NCBI GenBank assembly: GCA_964531805.1
Contig: CAZHGE010000008.1
Coordinates: 1 to 48,014, forward strand
DNA from: RGIG8767 sp964531805
GTDB lineage: Bacteria; Bacillota; Clostridia; Lachnospirales; Lachnospiraceae
DNA: 48,014 bases
Direction of reading: 5' to 3'
Each line of letters starts with the position of its first letter. Position 1 is the first letter of the stretch. The translations under genes were made by a program, and so were the position numbers. Of this stretch, positions 14,288 through 23,360 are shown piece by piece. The notes beneath the pieces are model-generated. The model saw nothing but the letters and a program-made list of their open reading frames with translations. It did no database searches and was not told where the DNA came from.

Positions 14288-14734
14288 TTATTTTTCTTTT
14301 ACTTTCACCTTAAGAGTTCCTGTTACCTTTGGATGAAGCTTTACTTTCACTTCATAAACACCAAAACTCTTAATGCTTTCTTCCATCTGAATCTTCTTTT
14401 TATCAATTTCCATACCACACTGGTCTTTAAAAGCCTGTGCGATTTCTTTGGAAGATACAGAACCAAAAGTTCTTCCACCTTCCCCAGCTTTAATAGAAAG
14501 AACTACTTCTTTTAATTCTAATTCTTTTGCAAAATTCTGTGCTGCTTCTAACTGCTCCTGTGCAATCTTTTCCTGATTGTTTTTCTGTAGTTTTAAGTTA
14601 TTCAGATTATCAGCTGTTGCTGCAACTGCTAATTTTTTAGGAAGCAGAAAGTTTCTTGCATATCCGTCGTTGGCATCTAAAATGTCACCTTTTTTTCCTA
14701 CGGATTTTACATCCTGTAATAAAATAACTTTCAT
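14288..14734 (-). CDS. rplI: 50S ribosomal protein L9
   Basis: This is a 148-aa protein. The N-terminal signature MKVILLQDVKSVGKKGDILDANDGYARNFLLPK identifies L9, followed by the long connecting helix (NNLKLQKNNQEKIAQEQLEA) and the C-terminal rRNA-binding domain. The ATG is one base after the gdpP stop codon, with GGAG inside the gdpP end, so translation is likely coupled. Confidence 0.98.
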   Translation of the reverse strand: MKVILLQDVKSVGKKGDILDANDGYARNFLLPKKLAVAATADNLNNLKLQKNNQEKIAQEQLEAAQNFAKELELKEVVLSIKAGEGGRTFGSVSSKEIAQAFKDQCGMEIDKKKIQMEESIKSFGVYEVKVKLHPKVTGTLKVKVKEK

Positions 14735-14735
14735 C

Positions 14736-16781
14736 TTAGTCTAATTCTCCTTCTTCCAGCATTTTATCAAGAGTATCCTTGATTGCCTTGATAGCATCGT
14801 TAATGGTTATGCCTTCCATCTGACAGCCTGCAATATTCATGTGTCCGCCGCCGCCAAGACGTTCCATAATTACCTGTACGTTTACTTCATCAATGGAACG
14901 GGCACTCACATAGATTAATCCCTGATATTCTGTTAAAACAAAACTTGCTTTGATTCCTCTGATATTTAATAATTCGTTTGCCGCCTGTGCCGCTACAATC
15001 GTCGGACTCTGAAGACCATCTCCTGTTGAAGTAGAAATTGCATAGCAATTTCTATAAACCTCTGCCTGACTGACTGCATCGGCTTTTGCCTTATATTCTA
15101 CCGCATCATCGCGGAACAGTTTACGCACTCTGGTCACATCCGCACCGGCTCTCCTTAAGTAAGCAGCCGCCTCGAATGTACGCACACCTGTCTTTGTCAT
15201 AAAGTTATTCGTATCAATCACAATACCGGAATACAGACAGTCCGCCTCTCCTGATTTTACCTTAATACCATCACTTATGTACTGTAAAATTTCGGTAACC
15301 ATTTCACATGCCGAAGATGCATATGGCTCTACATAAGATAAAGTAGCATTCTCAATAGTCTCCACTCCCTGTCTATGGTGGTCTAATACCACAATGGACT
15401 TACAGATTTTGAGAAGTTCCGGACATTCTGTAATACTTGGCTTATTTACATCGACTACAACAAGTACCGTTCCTGCTCCCGCTAAACTCTTAGCATGCTC
15501 ACTGGAAACCAGCATATCTTCATCATAATCATCATTTAAAAACAAATCGCGTAATGGCTGTACCGATGTTGTCACGTCATTTAATACGATATGGGCTTTA
15601 CGATCCAGTTCTCTGGCAATACGGTAAATACCCACCGCTGCACCAAAACTGTCCACATCAGGAATGCGGTGACCCATAATGATTACACGGTCCTTACTGG
15701 TAATAATTTCACGCAGTGCATGAGCTTTTACTCGTGCTTTTACTCGTGTATTCTTTTCCACCTGCTGGCTCTTACCACCGTAATAGGTAACCTGATCCGT
15801 GGTCTTAACAACCGCCTGATCACCACCACGGCCTAATGCCAGATCAATAGCAGTTCTTGCAAATTCATAATTCTGTAAATAGGTGAGTCCATCTAAACCT
15901 ATACCAATACTGATGGTCACTGCCATTTCATTACCAATATTTACGGTCTTAACTTCCTCTAAAATATCAAATTTATTTGCCTGTAACTGCATCAAAGAAC
16001 GTTTACGAAGAATAATAAGATACTTGTCCTTTTCAATCTTCTTCGAAATACCATCCAAAGCTGCAATATATTTATTAATCTTTCGCTCAATTAACGCTGT
16101 CAAGAGCGAACGACGGACTTCCTCCACACTTTCCAATGCCTCATCATAGTTATCCAGATATAACAAACCTACAACAAGGGACTGGGCATCGTTTTCTCTT
16201 AATGCAATCTTTAACGCGGTTTCATCAAATAAATAAACTGCAATCAGATATCCATCATAGCCTTCCGGGCTGATGATATCGCTGTTCTCTGCCATTTCTT
16301 TTAACGAAACCTTGCGGCATTTTGCCAAATATTCACTGCCTTCAAAAGAAACCTCAACCTCTGTCTGATCCACTTCCCCTGGAAGCTTGTCCCTGGTAAG
16401 TTCGGGGATCAATGTAGAAATGGCTTTGCGGTATCCTTTTCCTTTATGTACCACCTGTTCAAATGCCTTATTTGTCCAAAAAACTTTTCCAGAATCATCC
16501 AACAGAACATAAGGAATTTCCAACTCGCGAAGCAACTGTCTTTGAATCTGTCCGTATTCCGTAGCAAAACTGATCAATTCATTCATGATGATCGGCTTAT
16601 TATTGCGGGAAAAGAAAAATAAAATCAAAAAGTAAAAAACAGTAAATGCAGTCATAACCAGTGCGGATTTTATATCCAGACACCATACTGCCAAATCTAC
16701 TGCGCAAAGAAGAACGCCTAAATAAACCGAGATGGAAATATAGGATTTCAACATTCCCTTCAATTTTATCTTATTCTTCAT
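14736..16781 (-). CDS. gdpP: Membrane c-di-AMP phosphodiesterase GdpP (DHH family)
   Basis: This 681-aa protein starts with two membrane segments (about 12-55, ISVYLGVLLCAVDLAVW and ALVMTAFTVFYFLILFFF). A PAS-like sensor (LEIPYVLLDDSGKVFWTNKAFE) and a degenerate GGDEF-like domain follow, then the DHH catalytic domain (IMGHRIPDVDSFGAAVGIYR, SIVVLDHHRQG) and DHHA1 (RLGGGGHMNIAGCQM). It hydrolyses c-di-AMP to 5'-pApA and so controls potassium and cell-wall homeostasis. AGGAG precedes the ATG. Gene order with rplI and dnaB matches other Firmicutes. Confidence 0.95.
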   Translation of the reverse strand: MKNKIKLKGMLKSYISISVYLGVLLCAVDLAVWCLDIKSALVMTAFTVFYFLILFFFSRNNKPIIMNELISFATEYGQIQRQLLRELEIPYVLLDDSGKVFWTNKAFEQVVHKGKGYRKAISTLIPELTRDKLPGEVDQTEVEVSFEGSEYLAKCRKVSLKEMAENSDIISPEGYDGYLIAVYLFDETALKIALRENDAQSLVVGLLYLDNYDEALESVEEVRRSLLTALIERKINKYIAALDGISKKIEKDKYLIILRKRSLMQLQANKFDILEEVKTVNIGNEMAVTISIGIGLDGLTYLQNYEFARTAIDLALGRGGDQAVVKTTDQVTYYGGKSQQVEKNTRVKARVKAHALREIITSKDRVIIMGHRIPDVDSFGAAVGIYRIARELDRKAHIVLNDVTTSVQPLRDLFLNDDYDEDMLVSSEHAKSLAGAGTVLVVVDVNKPSITECPELLKICKSIVVLDHHRQGVETIENATLSYVEPYASSACEMVTEILQYISDGIKVKSGEADCLYSGIVIDTNNFMTKTGVRTFEAAAYLRRAGADVTRVRKLFRDDAVEYKAKADAVSQAEVYRNCYAISTSTGDGLQSPTIVAAQAANELLNIRGIKASFVLTEYQGLIYVSARSIDEVNVQVIMERLGGGGHMNIAGCQMEGITINDAIKAIKDTLDKMLEEGELD

Positions 16782-16959
16782 GATAAACTCCTATCTGAAT
16801 CAAAACACTATCTATATAAATTATATCACCATTCTAATCCATACTTTGATATTATAGCAGAAAGTCCCCTTAAATTCTACATCTAGATAATGTGGTACAT
16901 CGCACGATACGGGAATATCTTGTCTCATTCTACAAATTTCTTCCCTTTTTCAGATACCG

Positions 16960-18660
16960 TTATTCCATATCAACTTTTCTGAAATTCATATTTTCCATGA
17001 AGGTATTCTGAAATTCAGCCTCATTCGATAAATACACCTCTCTGCAGGCATCTTTTATGTCCCTAAGTTCTTCCTCTGTAATCCTTCCAAGCAGCAACTC
17101 TTTTGTTCCTTGCAAAGATGCATTTCCCACAGCCCTGATTTTACCTGCAAATATCTGTGGAAGCAGTCCAATCCCAATTGCTTTTTCCACATTCAGGTAA
17201 TATCCAAAACCTCCTGCCAGATATACTTGTTCTATCTGCTCAGGTGATATTCCTGCTTTTTTCATCAAAATTTCAATAGCAGAAAAAACGGCAGATTTTG
17301 CCAGTTGAATCTGACGGATATCCTGCTGGGTAATCCTCAGTCTTCCAACCGGATATCCACTATCAAAATATTCCTCTGCTAACAAACCGGTCTCATCAAT
17401 CAGATTATTTTTTAACAGTTCATAAACAACTTCTAAAATACCGGAACCACAAAAACCTACCGGCTCCTTTCCACCAATCACAGTCAGTTCCTGCTCATCT
17501 TTCTGGATGCTTATACTGCTGATGGCTCCCTCAATACTTCCTACACCACAAGAAATATTAGCAGCTTCAAAAGCAGGTCCCGCAGGAGCGGATGTGACAT
17601 ATATTCTGCCTTCACCATCCGAAAGTGCCATTTCTGCGTTAGTACCTAAATCAATAAATAAACATACTTCCTTTTCTGATAAGAACTTTTGTAAAGCAAA
17701 TCCTGCCATAATATCTCCGCCTACATAAGCAGAAATTCCTTCTGTTAAAACAACCGGAATCATTTCATCCATAAGATTTACCTTTAAAGCATTGGTCTTA
17801 ATACAATCTAACGTTTCCGGTGTAAAAGGATATTTCCCCAGCCCTTCGCAGGAATACCCCATAAAAAGATGAGTCATGGCTGTATTTTCACTGATGGCAA
17901 TTGACTCAATATTTTCTATTTTCATATCCCCGATCAGTACAGCGATATCCTGTCGCATTTGTTGACGCAGGATGTTTTTCAACATTTCTTTTCTGCCGTT
18001 ATTGGACTGATCCATACGGCTGACCACATCAGCTCCATACAAACGCTGGGAATTCGTATTCGAAAGAGTCCTTATGGTATCCCCCGTTTTGGCATCAAAC
18101 AACTCATAAGCAATCGTGGTCGTGCCTAAGTCGATGGCGATTTTGCAAATATCACTTTCCAAACCCGTACCCGCCGTTTTTTTCTCCAATACTTTTTCTT
18201 TTCCTATCGCAATATCTCTTTCAAATTCTGCATACTTCTCTTCCTTTTTTGTGAATTTTACTGCATTCACGCCATATCCCGTCAAAACTACAAACTGTTC
18301 TGTGGGAACATAGACCACACAGTCTTCTGTCACATATGCCTGGCAAGCAAGCCTCCAACCTTCTCTAATTTCTTTCTCACTTAATAATTGTTTGTCCTTT
18401 TCTGTTATGGGGAGACTTCCTTCTAACAATTTTATTTTGCAGGCACCACAGGTTCCGTTACCGGCACAGGGTGCTGCTAATCCAATTCCCTCTTTTTGCA
18501 GGGCATGATAAAGAGACATCCCCTCTGTTAAGGGGATGTTTCTTTGCATACAATTTTCCGTTTCGTATTGTATATCGGTATGAACTTGCTGTGAAAAATA
18601 TATCGTAACGTTCTTTTCTTTCATGCTTTTATTCTCATTACCTAATCCGCCGAAAATCAC
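16960..18660 (-). CDS. RACo-like ASKHA-domain protein with N-terminal 2Fe-2S ferredoxin domain
   Basis: This 566-aa protein has an N-terminal plant-type 2Fe-2S domain (PCAGNGTCGACKIKLLEG: C-x5-C-x2-C, with a fourth Cys in RLACQAYV), a linker, then the ASKHA/DUF4445 region (CKIAIDLGTTTIAYELFDA, SENTAMTHLFMGY, FIDLGTNAEMAL, AGGFGYYLNVEKAIGIGLLP). RACo proteins use ATP and the 2Fe-2S electron to reduce Co(II) corrinoids for methyltransferases. No corrinoid protein, methyltransferase or trimethylamine-type gene is in view. The start is uncertain: GTG at 18660 or the ATG at about 18624, 12 codons in. It follows the GH42 gene by 7 bp, so they are probably cotranscribed. Confidence 0.88.
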   Translation of the reverse strand: MIFGGLGNENKSMKEKNVTIYFSQQVHTDIQYETENCMQRNIPLTEGMSLYHALQKEGIGLAAPCAGNGTCGACKIKLLEGSLPITEKDKQLLSEKEIREGWRLACQAYVTEDCVVYVPTEQFVVLTGYGVNAVKFTKKEEKYAEFERDIAIGKEKVLEKKTAGTGLESDICKIAIDLGTTTIAYELFDAKTGDTIRTLSNTNSQRLYGADVVSRMDQSNNGRKEMLKNILRQQMRQDIAVLIGDMKIENIESIAISENTAMTHLFMGYSCEGLGKYPFTPETLDCIKTNALKVNLMDEMIPVVLTEGISAYVGGDIMAGFALQKFLSEKEVCLFIDLGTNAEMALSDGEGRIYVTSAPAGPAFEAANISCGVGSIEGAISSISIQKDEQELTVIGGKEPVGFCGSGILEVVYELLKNNLIDETGLLAEEYFDSGYPVGRLRITQQDIRQIQLAKSAVFSAIEILMKKAGISPEQIEQVYLAGGFGYYLNVEKAIGIGLLPQIFAGKIRAVGNASLQGTKELLLGRITEEELRDIKDACREVYLSNEAEFQNTFMENMNFRKVDME

Positions 18661-18667
18661 TTTGTCT

Positions 18668-20719
18668 CTACTCTTTTTTCAAAATCACAACGTCCCTTGC
18701 TCCCATGGTAAGAGTATCGCCTGCCTGATAAACCACATCTGTAAGCAGATTCTTTGCCTCAAATGGAAGCAGGATATCTTCTGTCTGCGTCTCATGATTT
18801 AACAAGAAGAAATAATCCTCCTCATCCCTTGTACGTTTTGTAATCTCTGTGCGGTACAATGGATATTCCTTCTGTGGCACATCCTCATAAAGAGCCATGT
18901 CAACGCCCGCCTCTTTACAAATATCCTTGATAAATTCTTTATAGAACTCATCATTGGAACGTGTTCCCATGTAATAGCAGGTTCCCTTTCCAAAGGTATT
19001 TTTCGTTACTACCGGACATCCTGCATAATAATCGGTATCGTATACAGCCAACACTTCCGTATCATTTGGATGAATCACATCACACAACAGCTTTGCCGGA
19101 TAGGTCTTTCCATTGTAAGCAAAAGAATTGCTCTGATCCGGAGTCAGGGCATCAATCTCTTCTGCCCAGATTCCTGTCAGATCCAGCAGCCTTGCCGGGA
19201 AACCACCGTTAATAATACGGTCTGTCTCATCCGCATAACCGCTAAAATAGGTAAATACAGAAGTTCCACCATTACGGGTAAACTCCTTGATTCTTTCATC
19301 AAAATCACCCTTCATCATATAGCAGAGTGGTGCCACTACTAATTTATAATCTGAAAAATCAGTTTCTGCCGATACGATATCCACTGGAATATTTAAAGCG
19401 TAGAATGCACGATAATAATTTATAATCTCTTCCGGGTATTTCAGATCCACGGAAGGTCCCATACAGCCTTCTACTGCCCACCAAAGTTCCCAGTCAAAAA
19501 TAAGGGCCGCCTTCGGTTTATTGATACTTCCAATTACATCTTCACCAAGTTTCTTTAATTCTGCACCCAGTTCACTGCATTCTATAAAGGTTCTGGTATC
19601 GTCTCTTCCTGAATGATCGATCAGCGCACCATGGAATTTTTCAAAGGCCCCCGGACTCTGACGCATTTGGAAAAACATAACTGCATCCGCACCATGTGCC
19701 ACTGCTTGATAACTCATCAGACGCATAACACCCGGACGTTTCAGCGGATTAATCGGTCTCCAGTTTACTGCTCCCGGTGACTGTTCCATAAGCATAAACG
19801 GCTGGTCTTTTTTCAGACCTCTCATCAGTTCATGAACAAATGCAGCATCCGCCATGCTTCCATTCATATCTGGATAGCTGTCCCATGAAATCATATCCAA
19901 ATGCGGTGCCCATTTCTGATAATTGAGTGCCTTATAGTATCCCATAAAGTTCGTGGTAATGCGGGCGTTTGGAAGGTACTCTCTAACTACATTGCATTCT
20001 GCAATATAATTATTCATAATTCCATCAGAATTAAAACGCATATAGTCTAAGATCTGACCATGGACAATACCCTTATCTTCGGTCTCCATCTCTGTTAAAA
20101 AGCTTGGCAGCACAATGTCATCCCAATCATAATAAGTGTGACTCCAAAACTGGGTATTCCATGCGTGGTTTACTGCATCCAGAGTGCCATATTTTTCACG
20201 AAGCCATACACGGAATGCTTTTTCACAATTATCACAATAGCAGCTTCCACCATACTCATTACAAATATGCCATGCCACAATATTTTCATTATCTTTATAA
20301 CGCATTGCAACCTGTCTCGCCAATTCTACGCTGTATTTTTGGAATGTCGGGCTGTTCGGACAGGAATTATGTCTCTTGCCATATTTCATCTTTCTGCCAT
20401 GAATGTCCGTACGCAGAATGTCCGGATACTTTCTTGCCATCCAAGCCGGATGTGCTGCCGTACCCGTCGCCATACAAATCTTCATGCCATGTTCCGTAGC
20501 ACGTTTTACTGTTTCATCCAGACGCGAAAAATCATATGTGTCCTCATTTGGCTGGAGCATTGCCCAGTTAAAAACATTAAGTGTGAGAATATCCACTCCT
20601 GCTTTGTGAAACATCTCATAATCTTTTTCCCAGGTTGCTTCGTCCCATTGCTCTGGATTGTAGTCACCTCCGTAGACAATCTTTTTTACTTTGTCCTTGT
20701 CTAAAATGTACTTACTCAT
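18668..20719 (-). CDS. GH42 beta-galactosidase
   Basis: This 683-aa protein has no signal peptide and so is cytoplasmic. The TIM barrel starts IVYGGDYNPEQWDEATWEKD. The acid/base is Glu155 (HICNEYGG) and the nucleophile Glu312 (LMEQSPGAVNW). The zinc cluster of GH42 enzymes is intact: Cys120, Cys160, Cys162 and Cys165. Trimerisation and C-terminal beta domains follow. It hydrolyses terminal beta-galactosides such as lactose or plant galacto-oligosaccharides. GGAGG precedes the ATG. No sugar transporter or regulator is adjacent, which is unusual for a sugar-utilisation gene. Confidence 0.95.
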   Translation of the reverse strand: MSKYILDKDKVKKIVYGGDYNPEQWDEATWEKDYEMFHKAGVDILTLNVFNWAMLQPNEDTYDFSRLDETVKRATEHGMKICMATGTAAHPAWMARKYPDILRTDIHGRKMKYGKRHNSCPNSPTFQKYSVELARQVAMRYKDNENIVAWHICNEYGGSCYCDNCEKAFRVWLREKYGTLDAVNHAWNTQFWSHTYYDWDDIVLPSFLTEMETEDKGIVHGQILDYMRFNSDGIMNNYIAECNVVREYLPNARITTNFMGYYKALNYQKWAPHLDMISWDSYPDMNGSMADAAFVHELMRGLKKDQPFMLMEQSPGAVNWRPINPLKRPGVMRLMSYQAVAHGADAVMFFQMRQSPGAFEKFHGALIDHSGRDDTRTFIECSELGAELKKLGEDVIGSINKPKAALIFDWELWWAVEGCMGPSVDLKYPEEIINYYRAFYALNIPVDIVSAETDFSDYKLVVAPLCYMMKGDFDERIKEFTRNGGTSVFTYFSGYADETDRIINGGFPARLLDLTGIWAEEIDALTPDQSNSFAYNGKTYPAKLLCDVIHPNDTEVLAVYDTDYYAGCPVVTKNTFGKGTCYYMGTRSNDEFYKEFIKDICKEAGVDMALYEDVPQKEYPLYRTEITKRTRDEEDYFFLLNHETQTEDILLPFEAKNLLTDVVYQAGDTLTMGARDVVILKKE

Positions 20720-20829
20720 CTTTTTCCTCCATCTTTTCTCTTTTTTAACCCTTTATATAACCTTTTCATGATTACCTTTATGTAAATATGCTGTTGCGCA
20801 TTGCCCGTTATGCAGACACTTTTTCGTAT

Positions 20830-21402
20830 TTATTGTTTCTTCATGCAGACGTGCTTATGATGTCCGCCGCCAAAAGTCACAAGCCCGGTGCGGTTTAACA
20901 CCACCATAACTGACGGGATCAAAACAAGCTGAATGATGATTCCCGGAATCGCATTTAAAAATGCTCCAGCAATGAACGCCTGATAAGTAAATCCATCCCT
21001 TCCTACACCAATCAGTACCATTTGCGCAAGTCCCCACACGATACGCCCGCTGAGCATGGCGATAATCAAACAACGGTACAATGCAATGATACATTTCCAG
21101 CGGGAACGGCCATATAAAAATCCAATCACAAATCCATATGTCATAAGTTCAAATGCCATCCCAACTGCAGTTGGATATAGAATTGGCATCCCAAATACAA
21201 AGGATCGTAAAATTGGTGTGGTAAAACCAACCACTGCACCATATTTCCATCCACAAATCAGTCCGCACAAAAGGACCGGAATATGCATGGGAAGCATCAT
21301 ATTTCCAAACTGGGGAATCTGTCCTGTAAAAAATGGCAGAACCAGACCAATTGCTAAAAACATTGCCGATAAGGCAAGATTTTTTGCGTTATTATTTTTC
21401 AT
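20830..21402 (-). CDS. ECF transporter S component (vitamin-type membrane protein)
   Basis: This is a 190-aa protein from the ATG at 21402, which has GGAG 7 nt upstream. It has about five or six hydrophobic segments; the N-terminal LALSAMFLAIGLVLPFF and GNMMLPMHIPVLLCGLICGWKYGAVVGFTTPILR are typical of ECF S components (AxxxAxxxG-like helix followed by the substrate loop). No EcfA or EcfT genes are nearby, so it would use a shared group II energising module. The substrate cannot be called. No riboswitch was recognised in its 5' region. Confidence 0.82.
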   Translation of the reverse strand: MKNNNAKNLALSAMFLAIGLVLPFFTGQIPQFGNMMLPMHIPVLLCGLICGWKYGAVVGFTTPILRSFVFGMPILYPTAVGMAFELMTYGFVIGFLYGRSRWKCIIALYRCLIIAMLSGRIVWGLAQMVLIGVGRDGFTYQAFIAGAFLNAIPGIIIQLVLIPSVMVVLNRTGLVTFGGGHHKHVCMKKQ

Positions 21403-21495
21403 AGAAATTCTCCATTTCAACCTTTATATATCTCTCATACAAAGCCTGAGTTTTTTACAATTCTGCTTCGCACAATTATCAAAACTTATTATACC

Positions 21496-21530
21496 AAAAA
21501 GACAAGGGCTTCGCACCCTTGTCTTTTTTA
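21496..21530. terminator. Symmetrical strong hairpin (bidirectional terminator) upstream of the ECF gene
   Basis: AAAAAGACAAGGG, loop CTTCGCA, CCCTTGTCTTTTTT. The perfect stem has a T tract on both strands. It separates the minus-strand block ending here from the intergenic array region. A nearby hairpin with a similar TTCG loop lies at about 21457-21480. Confidence 0.85.
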
Positions 21531-21586
21531 TAAGTTGCTTTTTTAGGGGATAATTTGCATAATTGATAATACAGATATCTATATCG

Positions 21587-21874
21587 TGGTACAAATTTGA
21601 AGTAATCGAGACGTTTTGACCTGCTAGGAACAGGAAATCTACCCATAGAATATTAAAATACCTGAATGGGAAGAAAATAATAGACTTCTGGAAGTTGTTT
21701 TCTACCCATAAACGTGTCTCAAGTTAGTCCTGGGTAGATAAATATAAAGAAATTCGTTGTTTTCGATTGATTTTATCGTACCAAAGAGCCCTAAAAAAGA
21801 ATTATGGGTAGAAATGATCCTGAAAAAAACAGATTATTTCTTACCATAGAACTGGAAAAAGCTACAATGGTAAG
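21587..21874. repeat. Third inverted-motif array: CTACCCA / TGGGTAG units
   Basis: Four hairpin units have arm starts 28-29 bp apart: 21639/21667 (CTACCCA/TGGGAAG), 21702/21731 (CTACCCA/TGGGTAG, perfect and extendable to 8 bp), 21777/21805 (CGTACCA/TGGGTAG) and 21840/21868 (CTTACCA/TGGTAAG). The last unit differs in both arms yet still pairs perfectly. A lone TGGTA lies at 21587. The rest of 21530-22084 contains no gene I can support. Confidence 0.65.
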
Positions 21875-22084
21875 ACTGATATTATATTTGGATAAGTCAG
21901 GGAGATTCCACTTCACTCAAACCAAGCATAATATATGAAATCTTGCAAAAGTGCTGTTGCTGTCTAAACTATTTGTCCAAGCACTTGCATATGTATAGGC
22001 AATTACTCTCCCAACAAAAACTGCAACTAATATCAAGCGTGCACTCCCGCTATGGTATACAATAATCAAAAAGGAAGTGAAAAC

Positions 22085-22441
22085 ATGTCCGTAAGAACTA
22101 TCGAAGATATGATAGACTGGGTAGAAAAGAATATGGAAGAAGTTCCAACTCTAAATAAATTGGCAGAACATGTCGGTTATTCAGAGTTTTATTGTTCTGC
22201 GAAATTTCATGAATACGTTGGCGTCCCATTTAAGGAATATGTCTTTAAACGTAAACTGAGTTTAGCCGCTGGTACGCTTATGAATACAGACGCACTTATT
22301 ATAGACATCGCAATGCAGTATGGCTTCTCCTCTCATGAAGCCTTTAGCAGGGCTTTTAAAAAAACGTATGGGTATTCTCCTAACCAATTTAGAACATTGA
22401 AACCTCAAGTTCATTCTTTTGAAAGAATCCGGATTATGTAA
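22085..22441 (+). CDS. AraC-family HTH protein consisting of only the DNA-binding domain
   Basis: This is a 118-aa protein from the ATG at 22085, after AAGGAAGTG. It has the two HTH motifs of AraC/XylS proteins: LNKLAEHVGYSEFYCSAKFHEYVGVPFKEYV and DIAMQYGFSSHEAFSRAFKKTYGYSPNQFR. No ligand or sensor domain is present, as in the SoxS/MarA type. Its stop overlaps the left arm of a terminator at 22440-22481. Target genes are unknown. Confidence 0.92.
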   Translation: MSVRTIEDMIDWVEKNMEEVPTLNKLAEHVGYSEFYCSAKFHEYVGVPFKEYVFKRKLSLAAGTLMNTDALIIDIAMQYGFSSHEAFSRAFKKTYGYSPNQFRTLKPQVHSFERIRIM

Positions 22442-22481
22442 CAGCACTTCCTTACCAAATATGAAAGAGAGTGCTGTTTTT
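22440..22481 (+). terminator. Intrinsic terminator after AraC, overlapping the start of the methionine aminopeptidase
   Basis: AACAGCACT (22440-22448) pairs with AGTGCTGTT (22470-22478), followed by TTT. The proposed GTG start of the next gene (22471) lies in the right arm. Confidence 0.75.
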
Positions 22482-23352
22482 GCATAAAATAGGAAGAAAT
22501 GAATTGTGCTGGTGTGGCAGCGGTAAAAAGTATAAATCCTGCCACAGCTGCTTTGATAACAAATTAGAAAGTTTTTATTTAAAAGGAGCTATCGTTCCAT
22601 CAAGAGAACTCATTAAAAATGAGCAGCAGATACAAGGCATAAGAGAAAGTGCCAAAATCAATATTGCCGTCTTGGATTACATCAGTCAAAACATCCGTGC
22701 CGGTATCACAACCGAGCAGATTGATAGGTGGGTATATGAGCAGACCGTTCTCCATGGTGCCATTCCTGCCACGTTGAATTATGAAGGATTTCCCAAAAGT
22801 GTATGTACTTCTATTAACGATCAAGTGTGTCACGGCATTCCTTCTTCAGATGTTATGCTGAAAGACGGGGATATCATCAACGTGGATGTGTCTACTAACT
22901 ACAAAGGCTATTTTTCCGATTCCTCCAGAATGTTCTGCATTGGTAACGTATCTCCTGAGAAAAAAAGACTCGTTGAAATCAGTAAGCAATGTCTTTCAGT
23001 TGGCCTTGAGCAGGTAAGGCCCTGGGGTTTCTTGGGCGATGTCGGACAAGCAATCAATGACTTTGCCAAGGGAAACGGCTATAGCGTTGTCCGTGAAATC
23101 GGCGGTCACGGAATCGGACTGGAATTCCACGAAGAACCATGGGTTAGCTATGTATCCCAAAAGGGAACAGAAATGCTGATGGTTCCGGGAATGATTTTTA
23201 CAATTGAACCCATGATTAATATGGGAAGTTCTGAAATCTATATTGATGAACAAAATGAATGGATCGTTTACACCGCAGACGGAAAACCCTCTGCCCAATG
23301 GGAAATACAAGTTTTAGTTACGGAAGAGGGTTATGAAATATTAGCATACTAG
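22471..23352 (+). CDS. map: Methionine aminopeptidase with N-terminal SEC-C zinc motif
   Basis: This 293-aa protein has an N-terminal SEC-C motif (GRNELCWCGSGKKYKSCHSC: Cys13, Cys15, Cys24, Cys27), then a type I MetAP. Metal ligands are visible in IINVDVSTNYKGYFSDSS (two Asp), GGHGIGLEFHEEPWV (His), FTIEPMI (Glu) and WEIQVLVTEEG (Glu). It removes the initiator Met from nascent proteins; the SEC-C motif probably helps ribosome docking. This is likely a second MetAP separate from the one in the ribosomal protein operon (inference). The start is uncertain: GTG 22471 has only AAAGAGA upstream and lies in a terminator arm. Confidence 0.92.
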   Translation: MLFLHKIGRNELCWCGSGKKYKSCHSCFDNKLESFYLKGAIVPSRELIKNEQQIQGIRESAKINIAVLDYISQNIRAGITTEQIDRWVYEQTVLHGAIPATLNYEGFPKSVCTSINDQVCHGIPSSDVMLKDGDIINVDVSTNYKGYFSDSSRMFCIGNVSPEKKRLVEISKQCLSVGLEQVRPWGFLGDVGQAINDFAKGNGYSVVREIGGHGIGLEFHEEPWVSYVSQKGTEMLMVPGMIFTIEPMINMGSSEIYIDEQNEWIVYTADGKPSAQWEIQVLVTEEGYEILAY

Positions 23353-23360
23353 ATCAATTC

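Noticed and set aside
19070..20704. Several plus-strand ORFs of 60-190 codons across the beta-galactosidase region
   Set aside because: They lie wholly opposite an intact GH42 gene, lack ribosome sites and have Cys/His-rich, low-complexity composition typical of antisense shadows.
20720..21600. A riboswitch ahead of the ECF S component
   Set aside because: The 5' region has hairpins but I could not match any known riboswitch core (TPP, FMN, cobalamin, preQ1), so it is not called.
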